A stretch of DNA of 64,000 nucleotides from Camarhynchus parvulus (GCF_901933205.1 NC_044572.1:76257465-76321464), one strand, 5' to 3'. Counted from the first letter of the stretch, positions 1-13,900 are shown. The notes: generated by a model from the letters alone, not told the origin. Numbers and translations: made by a program.

Positions 1-3000
1 ATGGCATTTACTTCCCTTTTGAAGCTTTGTGACAGAAATCTCAAAATGTACATTTCCGGCCACAGAACCAGTATGTTTTGTGGTGCCCTGTTCTAATCTC
101 ACATCATCTGTGAGAATTTTGCTTGAATTACAGCAATAGAGGGTTTCCAGCTTGAAAACTCTAAATGTTTTTGTTCTACTGCAGTACTATGATTATCATT
201 ATTGCTTTTGTAGTTCCTCTCACTACAGAGAAGCGAGCAGTGCCTTCAGCTTTATATCTATCAGTAAAAATTTAAATTTTGCTACAAGAAAAAAATAAAA
301 GCATTTGCTATCCATCTTCAGGTAATATTATTTAGATGTACCTACTTCCTTAAAATGAAGACTGGAACTTAAACTTATTCTTAGATTCTGCATAATTTTC
401 TCCTTGACAGAAAATTTAGTTTATCACATATACATCATCCTGAATTAAACCCAGTATTTTATTGATATTGCCACTCCCACTTACATGTTGGACATTCTTC
501 CATCACTTAGGCTTTTTTTTGGTAGTATATTTTATCCTTCCTGGATCTATGTTTATTCTTCTAATGTGTTAAAACTAACCTTTATTAGAGGAATGTGATG
601 AGTCTTTTGTACTTCTCTTTAAGAAATAATGGTATAGAGAGCTAGCTGAATTTCCTAAGTATTGGTTTGCATTGTAAGGTCTTGAAAAGATGGCAAATGG
701 GCTTATATCAAAAAGCAAATAAACAAACACACAAAAGATTTTTGATGTCAGGACTTCTATTCTGAAAGGTATTTAGGTAGAATATTTTTTTATGAAGTCT
801 ATGGGAATTTTGTTAGTGTGAAAAGAAACTCTCAGTCATCAGTAACTATATTAAAAATCTTCCTAATCAGGGATTTAAAAGTTTGCCCACTGAAACTAAT
901 AGAAGAGAAGATTCAAGGCTTCACATTGGCTGTTAATTGGGTCTTCTGTATATTTAGAGTGGACTTGCCAATGGAGGATCTGAATATGAAGATCTGGATA
1001 ATGAAATTTATTTACTTTAGAGATGTTTAGTATTCTGGAAGAAGAACTATCTATTCTGGGAAAAGTCCCAAGCATAAGAAAATAAGTCCCTAGCACAGGT
1101 GAATCGGAGCAGTGTTTCTGCTTCAGTTGCCCCTTGAAACAGAGATCATTCATTTCGAAAAATATACTCTCAAGGCATAATGCTAATAGGACACAGAATA
1201 TTTTGTGATGCACAGGCCTGAAATGTATGTCAGCAATGATTATCTTAAAACTGGAAATGTGCCATACTACTGCAAGAAATTTGTCTTATTAAGAAAAATG
1301 TACTATTAAAAGTGCCAGTTATTAGATTGGTTTGGAGATTGCAGGTGAATTGTATTCTTGAAAAAGACTGGAGTATATGTTGATTCCCAAAATCAAAAGT
1401 AAAAAAAAGAAAGAGAAAAAAAAACTTATTTCCTTCAATTCCCTCTCATTCTCTTCCCCTATTATAAATTGTCCTGTCGCCTTGCATGCAAATTTCGGCT
1501 GTATGCACACTGTTCAAGACTGTTTTGGTAACTGGTGCTAATACTGTACCATTAGCATTTTGTAGTGAGTATCCTATCAGTATGGAAATTTGCCTGCAAA
1601 TGTCAGTGATTCCATGAGGTACTGGCTTCCAGGGAGTTACTAATATTACCTTGTGCATAAAGAGCTCTTTTGAATTGATGAGGTATTTATAAATTCTTCA
1701 CACTGTAAAACAGCTGCAAAAGAAATAAATGTAAACTTTCTGAATCTCCATAAAATATCTCTGCAAAACTACTGCAAAACTAATTGACCAAGTAAGATTG
1801 CTCTGGGTAGTAGTGACAGGCATACAAGAGGACACATTCAAGGTGGGGCAAAGAGGTCTGCAGCACTGTACTGAAACAAAAGTATTTAACTCTTTTTGTC
1901 ATGCACCGGAATAAAATGTTTGATTTTTTTCTTCTCTGGTAACTATATGCCAGGCCTAAAGAGCAGTCCATTATCTGTAGTACCCACTACTCTTTGCTCC
2001 CTCTGATTTTTTCTGCATCCTCTTGGATGTTTTATGCCCCCTCATACATTTGAAGATGGCCCTGCTTTGATCTGGAAACTGGACCAGTGACTTCCAGAAG
2101 TCCCTTTCAACTAAGATTTTTCAGTGATCCTATGATTATCTGATAATCACAACTTCTGTTGCCCTCTTGCTAAAACTCTTCCAAGTTTTCTGTAGTATTA
2201 AAATGTTCAAATTCTTCATTATAGTTTATGAATCTTGCCTCTGTGTGTGCATTGTGCACTTCCTTTCATGTATACCACTTTCTAGTTCACATACCTTACA
2301 AATTATGTTCAAGAACTTCCTCAACAAAGTCTCAAAACCAAGGTTTCTTTGAGCCATAGATAGCATATTCTGTAATTGTAATGACAGCATTTTTTAATTT
2401 CATTGTCTGATTATATTAACAGAGGGCATTACCTAAATGAGTTGCAAGCTAAATTTTAAGTGAGCAGTAAGCCATGTTAAATCTGTACTGCCTGCACTGT
2501 TCTGCACAATCTTTTGACTTACCCTGAAGAAAGGAACAAACATCTTTTGTATTACTACTCATACTGTGAATGTTCTCCTGGAGAGAAGATTGCTTCCTTC
2601 AGAAAAAACAGCAAAGATAGATAAATGGCTCCCTTCTCCCAAATACTTAGTGGACAGCCAAGTGCAATTCTTCCCTCACTTATATATCCCTAGCATTTAA
2701 ACTTTTTCTACTAAAGATGCTTTTTAGAAGGCAATAGAGTGCCTCATTCTTGCATAAAAACAGTGGAGATAGTCCAGTTTGTCTCTTGGTGCACCTTTTA
2801 CAAAGATATTTATAGATTCTGGGTAAAGCTGAAAAAAACAGTGAAGGAAAATTTCAGCAAGATAATGGCATTTGCAAGCCTATAAATGTCTTCTGAGCAT
2901 GTTTTTCTAACTTCTAATGCAAATGGTAATTGGGAATAGCATTCCTCTGTTAGTTAAGTCTTCTGTCAACTTTTTTATCTCCTTTCTATTAAGTTTCAAA

Positions 3001-4436
3001 TGTATTAAAATCATTGGGTGAATATACACATATTAGTTAAAAAGAAAATATGAAAAATCTGAGGGAACTTCTAAGACCTAGATCCTTTGGCTAATATCCC
3101 ATGTGACAAAAGAAAAAGATATCTCCATTTGTCAAAAAAACTTCAACATTCTCAAATATTTCTTTACTGGGAACCTACATCACTGGTGGTTTTAAAGCCA
3201 AGTATGTGTCTAGTCAATGCTTTCCAGAATTCTGAGCAGAGATTATTAAATGTGTGACAAATATAAGGCATTTTCTAAATGACCATTTTTAACAGAAACA
3301 TGGTAGGGATTAATTATTATCAAAATAACCATGGTGAATGAAGTTTCACCATGAATGAAGCTTGGACTACTAATGTTTCTCTCTCTTTTATTTTTCTCTT
3401 TTCTTCTCATGAGCACACACATGAACTTTTAAAATGTCAATCTATAATACCCCATTCTTCCATTTTATTCCATTTGAAAGATTGACTTTATAGTCTTCTA
3501 CTGATTGTTTCATTTAGTTGGTGAATGAAAAATGAAGTTTGTCATCTAACTTGTTTGATTGATACTTGTACAGATTCCAGAAGGCACATATTAGATAATC
3601 ATAAAAAGTTTAAATACATAATTCTTTCAACAAAATAAAATTGCCTTAGTACTTAGAAGTAAGAACAAGGGTGTTATGGACTGAAAGAAATTGTGGGGTG
3701 GTGGTTTTTTTCTGTTTTCTCATGGCAAGTGTATTCTTGTTGAAAGGATTCTATTTATTGTGCTTTTTTGAGGGTGTAATCTTTCTGAGGGTGAGCTGCC
3801 ATGAAAGTACAGATCATAGCCTTAGGTATTGGCATTTGAATATTGTTTTCTTTGTGCAAAAACCAGACTCACTTCTGCTAAACTTTCTTTCTTTTCTTCT
3901 GCTTGCAAAAACCACACTTACTAACTACTGTGTGAAATGCCATAGCAACTTGTGAGAAACCAGAACTCAGTCTTGGGGAAAATTTATTTATGCCTATGTG
4001 TTTTTTTATTATATTTGCATTTTACTTTCTAAACCCTTTAAGGAACTGTGAAAAAGAAAAATGCTTTCATATTTTTTGCATTAGATTTAATTCAATACTA
4101 TGATGACAGTTCAACATTAATTACCAAGAAATTGATCATTTTTTACCATACAGTGTGACAGTATAAGTCCAGCAGCTTCCTCCCACTTCATTTCCAGAGT
4201 AGCTTGTATTTGATTTAAGTGACTTGACTCCTGCCATACTTCCCACTCATTTTAATTGCTATTTTTTCAAAACAGTTAATGAAGTACAACAAACATGATT
4301 TATTGTGTTAACTAAATTTCTGTAGATGCATCCAGTTTTCATTTAGTTATGGTGTTAATAAACCACTTTTAAATTGAGAATTACATGCAATATTGAGTAT
4401 TTTAAAATGCTTAATACCATCCTATGTGTTTTGCAG
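1..4436 (+). other. CDH18: Intron of CDH18 (3' part)
   Basis: This AT-rich sequence precedes the first visible exon. That exon starts in the middle of a codon, so this must be intron. I see no exon here: no cadherin motif appears in any frame next to usable splice sites. The only recognisable insertion is a short CR1 3' end near 2.07 kb. The small open frames present have no family resemblance. Confidence 0.8.
2064..2148 (+). mobile_element. CR1 LINE 3' end fragment (sense)
   Basis: The stretch has the order typical of a CR1 3' untranslated end: GGACCAGTGACTTCCAGAAG, then TCCCTTTCAACTAAG, then a degenerate tail of the type GATCCTATGATT. CR1 elements are usually 5'-truncated in birds, as here. 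The divergence from the consensus as I remember it looks high, so this is an old copy. The 5' edge is uncertain by several tens of bases. Confidence 0.7.
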
Positions 4437-4558
4437 ACAATCCTGAGCTAGTGAGCCATGTTCCAGTTGGTGTTAGAATCCTGGATGTCAATGACAATCC
4501 TCCCGAGCTTGCCAGAGATTATGATGTAGTCGTCTGTGAAAATTCAAAGCCTGGTCAG
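4437..4558 (+). CDS. CDH18: CDH18 exon: EC4/EC5 boundary
   Basis: This coding exon is 122 bases long. It has a TTTTGCAG acceptor just before it and a CAG|GTAACT donor just after it. It starts with the last two bases of a split codon and ends on a complete codon. The translation contains VPVGVRILDVNDNPPELAR, the calcium-binding linker motif (xDxNDNxP) that joins two extracellular cadherin repeats. VVCENSKPGQ follows, the start of EC5 with the first of its conserved cysteines. An ATG at 4424 opens a frame across the junction but lies in the intron and is not a start. In the protein this piece helps rigidify the ectodomain when calcium is bound. Confidence 0.93.
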
Positions 4559-7500
4559 GTAACTCTGACAGCTATATTTCCTGTCTTTAGAGCAATTATG
4601 TGTGCAAGAATCTTCCCTCTTACCTAATGATTGTATTGTTCTTCAATGCTCTTATTGAGACACTGGAAAATCCAAATAGGTCTGTCTGTCAACTGAATAT
4701 CTCTTATTAAATCCTTATTAAATTAAAAATAATGTTCTGAAAACCTCAAATAAATGCAAATATAGAATAATTAGAACTTGTAAAAAACTAATGTAAGAAA
4801 AAATCTCTTTTAAGCATTAGTTGCAACTGATTCAGCTTTTCCTAATATTTAAAAAAAATATATTATTTAACAATAAATGTTAAATTCTTTTAACCAATAA
4901 TCAGGTAAATTATGCAAATCTGAAGCTATCTCAGAAATGTTTTTTGCTGGGGCTGTTGTTGCTGGTAAGTAGCTAATGTTTTGTAGCAAAGTTTTAATTC
5001 TTCAATAGTAGTTTTACAAATGATAATTTATGGATAAGATCTTTAAGGGATACAATAACATTTGCTCACTGTTTGGGCCAGCCTTGTACTTTTCCCTAAG
5101 CTACTGTTGCATGTCTGAATGACTCCTGACCTCAGCCACACTGCAGTTTAATACCTGAGATTAGTGCTGCCATGAGGGACTCTACAAGCTGTAGTTTAGT
5201 ACCAAAGGCTGGACCAGATTGATGTTGTATGCTTCAACTAACAGGGCTCCTTTACATACGCGTAATGAAATATTTTTTATTTGCATTTCACAACAAGGTT
5301 TCAGAAAAATTGTAACACTAAACAGAAGCCAAAACAAAACACAAAAGTACGTGTCTTGCTCAGATGTTACAATCTAGTCTAAGGAAAAAACCAAAAAAAT
5401 AAGATGGTGTTCAACAAATATGAGGGAGGGGCAAATAAACTGATTGCAGAAGAAGACAAGTGCTCCATATGCTATGAAGGGTTCCCAGCTGGGTGGTTCT
5501 GAATCACTGAAAAGACAGTATAACTTTGAGTTATCCATCATCCTATGAGAATGTTTCATAAGATTTACTCCTAAATAACAAATTTGATACTTCTAGGGAC
5601 ATCTGCTTGACTTGGGCTTCCATGTTTCACTGTCCTGTAAGATCCACTATTTATTTCCTCAGCAAATCTATTTTGAAATTTTTATGTGTGAGATAAACTA
5701 ACCTGTAAATAGTCATTGAAGGACTTTTTGTGTTTGCTTGTTTATTATCAGAAGACCTCTTTATGGAGTGAATTCAGAGTATCATCTAATCACAGAGCCT
5801 GCTCTGTGATCATCTAATCACAGTCTCCTGCTTTTTTCCCTCCACTGCTCTGCTTTTTGGAAAAAAAAAAGCTTCAACTTTTTAATGCTTAAGCCTTAAG
5901 TCTAAATGACCAAACCTAAGGCATGTCAAAAAGAAAATGCTCATGGGGAAACATGCATTTCCAGGCTGAACTGACAGCTTTAATCATTTAGTAATTATAT
6001 AGTTGAGAAGATAGACTAAGCATCTGCAACAGATTCCAAGTGAAGCTTGGTTGATATTATTTATTAAAGTAGACAAAGTAGCTGTGATTTGATCTTAGAT
6101 GACATTCAGACTTGGAGAATGCTGACTTCTTGACATATACTGATTTTGTGAATGGCTGTGAAATTTAGCCAATGTAGGAAAATGACATTTTGCCATCTTC
6201 TAAAAAGGAAATCAATGTTGGTTGGCAAGGAATGCCTCTGCTATGTGTTTGTCATGTGTATATTTGCTTGTTTATTGATTCAACTCTAAAGTGATTCTGA
6301 GTAGAATTTAACACCTGCTCTCTGTCCTCTTCAATTAGCTCTCCTCAGTTCTTGAAATTCTCTTTTCTCATCATGTGTTGCCTTTAAAAAATATCATGAC
6401 CCTTCGGTTTCATCCTACCAGTGTTGTCAGCTGGGCTTTACTGAAGCTGAGATTATGTCTTTTATTTTAATCAGGCTTGGCATGGTGCATGTTAAGGTCT
6501 GCTAATAGACTATTAAGTACTTGGCCAATTAATTAGAAAAGGGTTAATAGTACATTTGGGTGTCAAGATGATGTGTACTTTTGTTTCTCACTTGTGAATG
6601 AATGTCTTGGATATATTTTCTAAAAATGCGTGAACTTCTCGTTTAAAAATAGGCCTCTAAAAATGCTTTGACCTATCCTAGTAAACATAAAATATTTATT
6701 TTCTATGTGAAAAAGCAGAAGTTTACACCATGTGGTGCTATACTTTTTACATGTATTCAAGAATTCAGGGAATACTTGTGTACATATGTGAAATCAGGGA
6801 ATATAGACAGTATATTTTGAGTTATAAAGTTAGTCGTAAAACCAAACAATTTTTACACAAGTCATGTGTCACTGACTCCTTGATCAAAGGTTTTTTTGTA
6901 GAATGGCATGCTCTTGAAGCAGCATTCTGTAAAATGTCACTGAATGTTTTATCTAGCATAGGGCAACAGGATGAAAATTTATCCACCATGCTGCCAAATA
7001 AAAGCTGAAGCTGCATGGCAAATTGACTTATATTTCACTGAGAAACAACACTGGGGATTCACAAAAAATATTTAATAAAATAATATTTTTTTCCTATGGT
7101 CTTACCTGAAGCTTTTACAGATGTGTATGGCATTTAATGACACCTTTAGTATTTGAATAATAACAGAAATCAATTATTTTGAACATAGTGTTCCATCACC
7201 ACTTTTTTTGTCTCGCTGCGCCAAATATAATTTCAAAATTATGAACTAAATATATATAGCTAAGAAAATCCTATCTTTCTGGTTTTACATGATACTTTTA
7301 CTATCATGTACAGTTGTGCCACCTTTGCAAAATTCAGTAGTGAAAAATTAGGTTTTGCCAAAATTTTCAACCAGTATTGCCATGACTTAGGTAAAAGTCA
7401 TATGCATGATTATAGATATTTCAGAATTTTTTCAGATTGATCTTACTCTGCTCCACTTCAAAAAAACAAACTAGTAAATCATTATTATTATGACAAACTA

Positions 7501-9249
7501 GTAAAACATTATTGGCAACCATCATAAGTACCGTTAATTGTGCCAAATGTGTAAAGTCAATGCAATGTAATTTATTCTATATAGTAAATGGAATAGGCAT
7601 TATGCCTTATTGAGTTGTCATGGTTTAACTCCAGCTGAAAACTCCTCCCCCCACAGCCACTTGCTCACTCCCCCACCAGTGGGATGGGGAAGAGAATAAG
7701 GAAAGCAAAAGTGAGAGAGCTTGTGGGTTGAGATAAAGCCAGTGTAATGGGCATAGCCAAAGCTGCACATGCAAGCAAAGAAAAGCAAGGAAATGACAAT
7801 TTCCCATGGGCAGGAAGGTGTTCAGCCATCTCTGGAAGAGCAGAGCAACATCATGTGCAGCAACGCTGACTTTGGAAGACAAACACCATGACTACAAACA
7901 ACCCCTCCTTCCTTCTTCTTTCCCCAGCTTCATAAGTCAGCATGACATCATATGGTATGGAAAATCCATTTGTTCACTTGGGGTCAACTGTCCTGGCTGT
8001 GCCCCCTCACAACTTTTCCTTCACCCCCACCCCCCTGCTGGTGAGGTCACACAAGAAACAGAAAAGACCTTGATGCTGTACAAGCCCTGCTCAGCACTGA
8101 CAGAAACATCTCTGTGTTATCAACACTTTTTCCAACACAAATTAAAACCACAGCCTCATACCAGCTACTGTGAAGAAAATTGACTCTACCCCAGCCCAAA
8201 CCAGAACATGATTTCAAAAATAAATTTATTTTGCTTCTCTTATGTGAATGGAGGTAGAGATTTCTGTGGTGTCTTTCAGTTTTAAAACAGACCAAGCCAC
8301 TGGAGTCTGTGCTGGATATGTTTCAGGTTCAGTCCAGACAGACTATAGCTGAACATTGAGCAGAAAAATTCTTATGAAAAGAGCACTTTCCCTCCCCACT
8401 TTTATGTTTCCCTCAGGATATCTATCAGTTCTGTGCAGCAGTCTGTGTGGGCTTCACTGCCTATATCACAGGAACAACTTTTATTGGATTCCACTTTTGC
8501 ACTTGAGTTTCAAGACACAGCATGAAAATGAAAGCAGAGGTAGAAATATAGTTTGGTCCCACATTCCAAGAACTTAGATCAATTTTAGTTGAAAGTAAAT
8601 TTAAAACACCACCAGGGCTTTCAAAGGCAAAGGTCCTACCTTTCAAAAATACCTCTCTCAGACATGGTTTTGGCTACATCCAGTTCTGTTACTTTTGGGC
8701 AAACTAAACTAAAACCAGGACTGGCTTCTGTTCTTCCTGTTCTGTTCTCTGGCAATTTAAAACTGATTCTTAATGGGAAATTTTAAGCAGAGATATGGTT
8801 AGCAGAAATATTTTAGTTAATTATTTTTCCTTACCAATATTGAAGTACATTCAATTATTAGGACAGCAGGCAGATGACACTTCTCATAGACCATCCCAGT
8901 TCAGCCTGTATTTTGGCTCCATAAAAACGGACATTTAGCTAAAACTGTAATTCAGGAAGTCAGCAGGATACAATGCAGATGGTGATAATCTCTTCACCAG
9001 GTCCTGACTGTATCAGAAGATCAGAAAATATAGATTCTTTAGATGCTTTTACCTGGCTCTGAAGTGTGGTTTCTAAAATATTTCCTGCTAGAGAAATCAA
9101 ATTAATGACCCAGTCATTTCATCTGTTGAATTCAGCAGCAGTCAAGTCAAGAAAATTAAAATAAAGTAAACTTGAGCATCCTGCTGAAGTCAGGCACTAT
9201 GTGGGTCAAGTTCAAATTTCAACACATTGACTGTTAATTTTTATTTCAG
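4559..9249 (+). other. CDH18: CDH18 intron, 4.7 kb
   Basis: This is an intron with a GT donor and AG acceptor, phase 0. It is AT-rich and holds one recognisable solo LTR at 7616-8208. A short direct and inverted repeat is present near 5782-5825. No other gene is supported. Confidence 0.85.
7616..8208 (-). mobile_element. Solo LTR of an avian endogenous retrovirus (ERVK-like)
   Basis: This is a 593-base block with TG...CA ends on the plus strand (TGTCATGGTTTAACTCCAGC at the left, CCAGAACA at the right). Read on the minus strand it begins TGTTCTGGTTTGGGCTGGGG and contains the run TTGATAACACAGAGATGTTT. Both are familiar from a large passerine LTR family that I associate with ERVK-type elements. 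The flanks are TGAGT before and TGATT after, a 5-base target duplication with one mismatch, supporting insertion as a unit. No internal retroviral genes accompany it, so it is a solo LTR left by recombination. The minus-strand TATA and poly(A) signals look degraded. It lies antisense inside a cadherin intron. Confidence 0.88.
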
Positions 9250-9367
9250 GTAATTCAGACTATCACTGCTACTGACAAAGATAATTCTGCAAATGGCGCA
9301 AGATTCCATTTTTCTCTTGATGAAGGACTTTCTTTGAATCCCAACTTTACTCTAAGGAACAATGAAG
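9250..9367 (+). CDS. CDH18: CDH18 exon: EC5, first part
   Basis: This coding exon is 118 bases long, with acceptor TTATTTCAG|G and donor GAAG|GTAAAT. It begins in phase 0, directly continuing the 122-base exon, and ends with the first base of a split codon, which fits the next exon. The translation starts VIQTITATDKDN and includes NPNFTLRNNE. The TDKD stretch is the middle calcium-site type motif seen in cadherin repeats (DxD/DxN-like). NFT is an N-glycosylation sequon, so this membrane-proximal domain is probably glycosylated. The exon is too short (39 codons) and lacks its own start, so an ORF search alone would miss it; it is supported by phase, splice sites and family exon length. Confidence 0.92.
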
Positions 9368-10969
9368 GTAAATCTAATACATAAATCTCAAAGAAATGGG
9401 CTTCTGTTTTGTCTGGGCTGTCTGAATTGAACAGAACAATTTCCATGCATTTGCTTACAGAAACAGAAAACTGTAACATGTCATCACTGAGCTGTTGGAT
9501 ATCAAGGACATATGTACACAATATTTTGCAAACTATGAATAATAATATATTGTATTTTGTATTTATATTCTATTTATTTTAGCATTTATACTTCATACTT
9601 TCAGGAATGTTTTTGAAAAGTGGATTAATGAAAAATATGTAAATTTGTTCTACTTTTAGGTGAATAGCACTGATTGGGTACTGTCAAGGTTATTGCCAAT
9701 TATTGCTTAAAGAGAAAAAAATTAAGGGGCATAAAAATTGGAAATCATGCTTACTTTTACAGATATGACATCAAGAGCAGGTCTTTCTGTGGTCCCTGGA
9801 TGGTAGTCCATCTCTTCATGCCTTCCTAAGAAACTGTTCCTAAACATTGCAATCAGAAATTCATAGCAGGTAGTCCCAGATGGAAAACAGCCCTCAGAGT
9901 CTCCCAAACAAAAGTTTCTGAATATTTATTGAGCGGAAAGCTGTCTAACCTCCAAAACCCAAACCTAAATCAGCCTTGCTCTTGATCAAGTATTACCTTG
10001 TGGTATCCACTTTGCAACCTGATGAAAATAAGCGTAAACTTTAAATATTTGTCTAAATTTTCCTCCTGAGATTTTGTCTATGTGTATTGCGGGGCTTTCT
10101 TTGTATGCCTATGTGGAAGTGTATGGGATTTGCTTTGTTTTACAGTTATGTATTTGTAGTACTGCTGTGGAATACATTCTGAGATTTTACAGCTCACAAG
10201 TCCTCTGTAATGCATTAGCTCCATCATTGTTATATTTGGTACATACAGTGATATTGAAACAATCCTTTACAGACTTTTTTATCTGTTTGTAAAACCAATC
10301 AGGGAAGGAGATTGAATAATCCTAATAAAGAATTTGTTCCAATGTTTAACAATATTTACAGAAGAAAAAGAATCATGCTATTTATTTGGAATAGATAAAT
10401 GGATTTCATGTTCAAGTTCCAAAAGAGATCAATAAATATATATCAATATTAATAAATAATCATAAATATTGAAGGGCTAAATAATATATTAAAACTTTTC
10501 CCTAAGTGAGACACCAGCACTTTCCCAGATTAATATATCAATCCCACTCAGATTGTGATAGAACGTTATAGGAAAAGCCAGGCTCTTGTTCCTCAAATGA
10601 AAGAGGGGTACTAAAATATTTCTGTATTTTAGTCTGTGATTCCAATAAACTGTTGATTATTAGACTATGATCTCATGCGAAAGACCATGTGCATGTTCAT
10701 TTCAATACAACATATTTATATCAAGAAGTTTTTTTTAATAGCTCTTCTAAAACTGTGGTTTGTGACAACATAGATATTTTATGGTTTTGAACATATTTAA
10801 AGCTGGGTCTGTATTATGTCTGTTCATTGCTACATAAATTATTTAACTACACAGATTTGTAAGAGGGCATGAACTTCTAACAAACATTTGATGCAGCAAT
10901 GTCATATTTTGGATAGAAATATTCATCTGTGGATAAAAGCACTTTTTTGTTTGTTTGGTTTTGGTTTTG

Positions 10970-10987
10970 TTTTTTTTTTTTTTTTTT
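10970..10987 (+). repeat. Poly(T) tract, 18 bases
   Basis: An uninterrupted run of 18 T follows a TTTG-rich stretch. On the minus strand this is an A-rich tail, but no retrocopy is recognisable beside it. It is probably a simple-sequence tract. Confidence 0.9.
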
Positions 10988-13900
10988 ACTTTCCTGAGAT
11001 CAGGGAGAAATGACTTAGCAATCAACAGAAAGCAGTGTTGGGACTACCCTAAATTTGATTTTATGGGGGAGGGGGTTGGTAGAGGAAGGAACTGAAAAAG
11101 GGGTCTTTTAAGACAAAAGCCTGTTGAGCATTGTGTTTTTATCTCACCTAAGGAAGTATAAAATTATGCACTTCCTACATTATCTTGCATAAACATTCTT
11201 ACACAAACAGAGACTCCAAAAATGCAACATCCAAATTGGCCATATAATTAAAAAATGATGATTTAACTCAAAACATAACAAGAAATTTATTTTAAAAGTA
11301 AATACATAGTTATGTTTTGCTTGGTACAAGGCAATTTGAATCTATTGTTTAAACGTTGTCTTTTATTGGGACCTTTTCTTTGTGACACAATTTATACAGA
11401 AAATAGTAGTGAAATATCTACGAAGTACACGCAGTTATCAAGCATTTACAGCTTCCATATTTCTCATCTGCTTCTATTCACAAAGAGAATTTCTGTGGCT
11501 TTCTATTATAGGAAATAGCAGAAAGAAGGTGGGCAGGAAAGGCTTTTCTTATGTCTGTGACAAGTTTGCACTTTTGAAAACTCATATTTTTGAGCATCAG
11601 GCATTAAAAATAATCAGATTGCTCTGAACAGAAGACAACTGCTCTGGATTTCCAAATTATATAAAGGCTGGTATTTTGGGAGGGTTTTATTTGTTTGTTT
11701 ATTATGTTTTTTAAAGAAAAAAACTACAAAAATTGGCTTAAGAGAATTTTTTATAATGTTTTGTATAATGATAAAACTCAAATTCTTGATTTCACATAGA
11801 AAATGGTAGTTAGTAGTAGCTGTATCTGTCTCTACGAAGCTATACTTCTCTTGCAGTCACCTTCTAATTCAGTCATGCTCTTCTTTTATTTCTTCAGAAA
11901 AAGGGTTCCATTTCATAAAAATATCAATAGGCATTTTTCCCCTTTGTTTTCATAACCCAAAACAACAGTTTTGTTCTTGAACCCTAAATACACTTTTGCA
12001 TGAATGTACCCCTATTCATTTATTATCAGTACACTCCACAGCAGTGCACTGGATCTTAAAATATTTATGCTTATATCTATGCACTTTGACTGAAATCTAG
12101 GGATTGTACAAGCAAAAGATTCTCTAGTTTGTTCCTATCTACCTGTATAGACTGCAGCAATATACAATCCCAGCATGTTTATGATTCAGCTCAATAATCT
12201 TCTATGCCTTCAGCAAACTTAATAGGTATTAAATCCTCAGTCCCTGTAATTGATCATTTGACCAATTAAACTTATATCTCTTGGGCCTGAACTTGTGCAT
12301 TTTGTAAATGAAAATCTCCACAATATGAAATCTCTATTTGTGGAATATTCACCCTCATAATGCAGAGCTTAAAACCCTCAGGGAAATGTAGGTCAGGATA
12401 GAGTGACAGGGCTATACCAAATATAGCATCCAGCAAAATTAAGGATTCCGCGGATACCCTTCTGTATTCTGTTTGTGCTACAATTTTCATTTGAAAGAAA
12501 AAAAAAGGAAAATACAGAATATGATAGTTTTCCCTACTGTATTCTTAAGGTACAAGAGATGCTTTTTTGCCATTTAAGTTTTATTACATACTTTATTACA
12601 TACTGTTCAGAGAAAGTAAAGGCTTAAAAGCATGAACAAGAGGACAGACAACAAAATGATGCAGTATCTGTGCTCATGTAAGCAAGGCAGAACAAGAGCT
12701 GGAATAGAATTTCTTTGTTATACTAAGAAAATGCATTAAGTTGTAATAATTTTCTGCAGCTTTAGAGAGCAAACCCAGAGAAGAAGCCTTTCTTTTTTGT
12801 TTGAGAATTGTACTTATGAAGTTCTTTTATTGAAAACAGGTTTCTTTGCAATTTATTTTGCCTACAAAATTGTTACAATTTCTATTAAAACCTGGAAAGA
12901 CAAGTACTTTTTCTGCTGTGCTTTTATATTGCAAATCAGATTCTACATAACTCATTTAACTGTTGTCTGTGTTGTTCTCACTTTCTTTTTTAGGATATTG
13001 TCATTGATAATTTTGAAATCCTTTTTCTAATATCATAAACTTATACTTTTTGCATAATCAGAAATATCTACCTTTGCATATCCCATTAAAAACTTTCCAT
13101 AACTATATGGGTCTAAAACCATCTTCTGTTTGGAAATCAGAATAAAGGCAACAGAAGTTCTTCCCAATAGATCAATTTCTACGAATTCTAGAATTGTACT
13201 TTTTTTTCTTACCCTAAAAATAATAATATTTTTCCCAATGCATAATGAATTGTGGATATATTTGTCTTTTCTTTTTTTTTTTGTCTGATGGAAAATGCAT
13301 CCGAACATGTCATTGTTATCATATTTCCAAGCATGAATATATAGAGTCACTTCTCTTTCAGAACTTATATAATTTTTTTCAAGAGTGAAAAAAGATTGAA
13401 CCCTCAGAGAACAGTTCATTTAGAGCATTTAAGAAATTTCTGACTGTAAAGCACTGTTTTGCTGGTGCTATTTTTTAATCACAAGATATACAATTTTCCA
13501 TGGATGCTTAGTGGTATTGTAAATTTCCTAGACAAGGAGGGTTAATGAAGATAATGGACATATTCACCCAACACTGCCAGTGAGATGTCTGCATTCCCTT
13601 ACTTCAATAAATTGAGATTGCTGACTTCTGATAGCAGTCTAAGTTTAGCTTACTTTCAATGAAGAACACCTCCCTAGAGAATGCTTAGCATTTGTTTTCC
13701 TCTTCTTTTATTTCTTCAGGACAAAGGTTTCATATCACAAAAGCATTTGCAATTTATTTTTCCCCTCTGCCCACTTATCTCAAAGATCTGGCCCTTTGAT
13801 TATTGCCCAGTGATGGAGAATATTCTGGAATTGGAATAAAGGTATGCCATTTTTCTGATACTATAATTCTGGAGATTCAATTTTCTTAATTTTATGTCAG

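Noticed and set aside
7806..8183. 125-codon plus-strand open frame
   Set aside because: It lies within the solo LTR at 7616-8208, on the strand opposite to its transcription.
13033..13419. 128-codon minus-strand open frame
   Set aside because: AT-rich, Lys/Ile/Phe-dominated composition, no motif, inside a cadherin intron; most likely chance.
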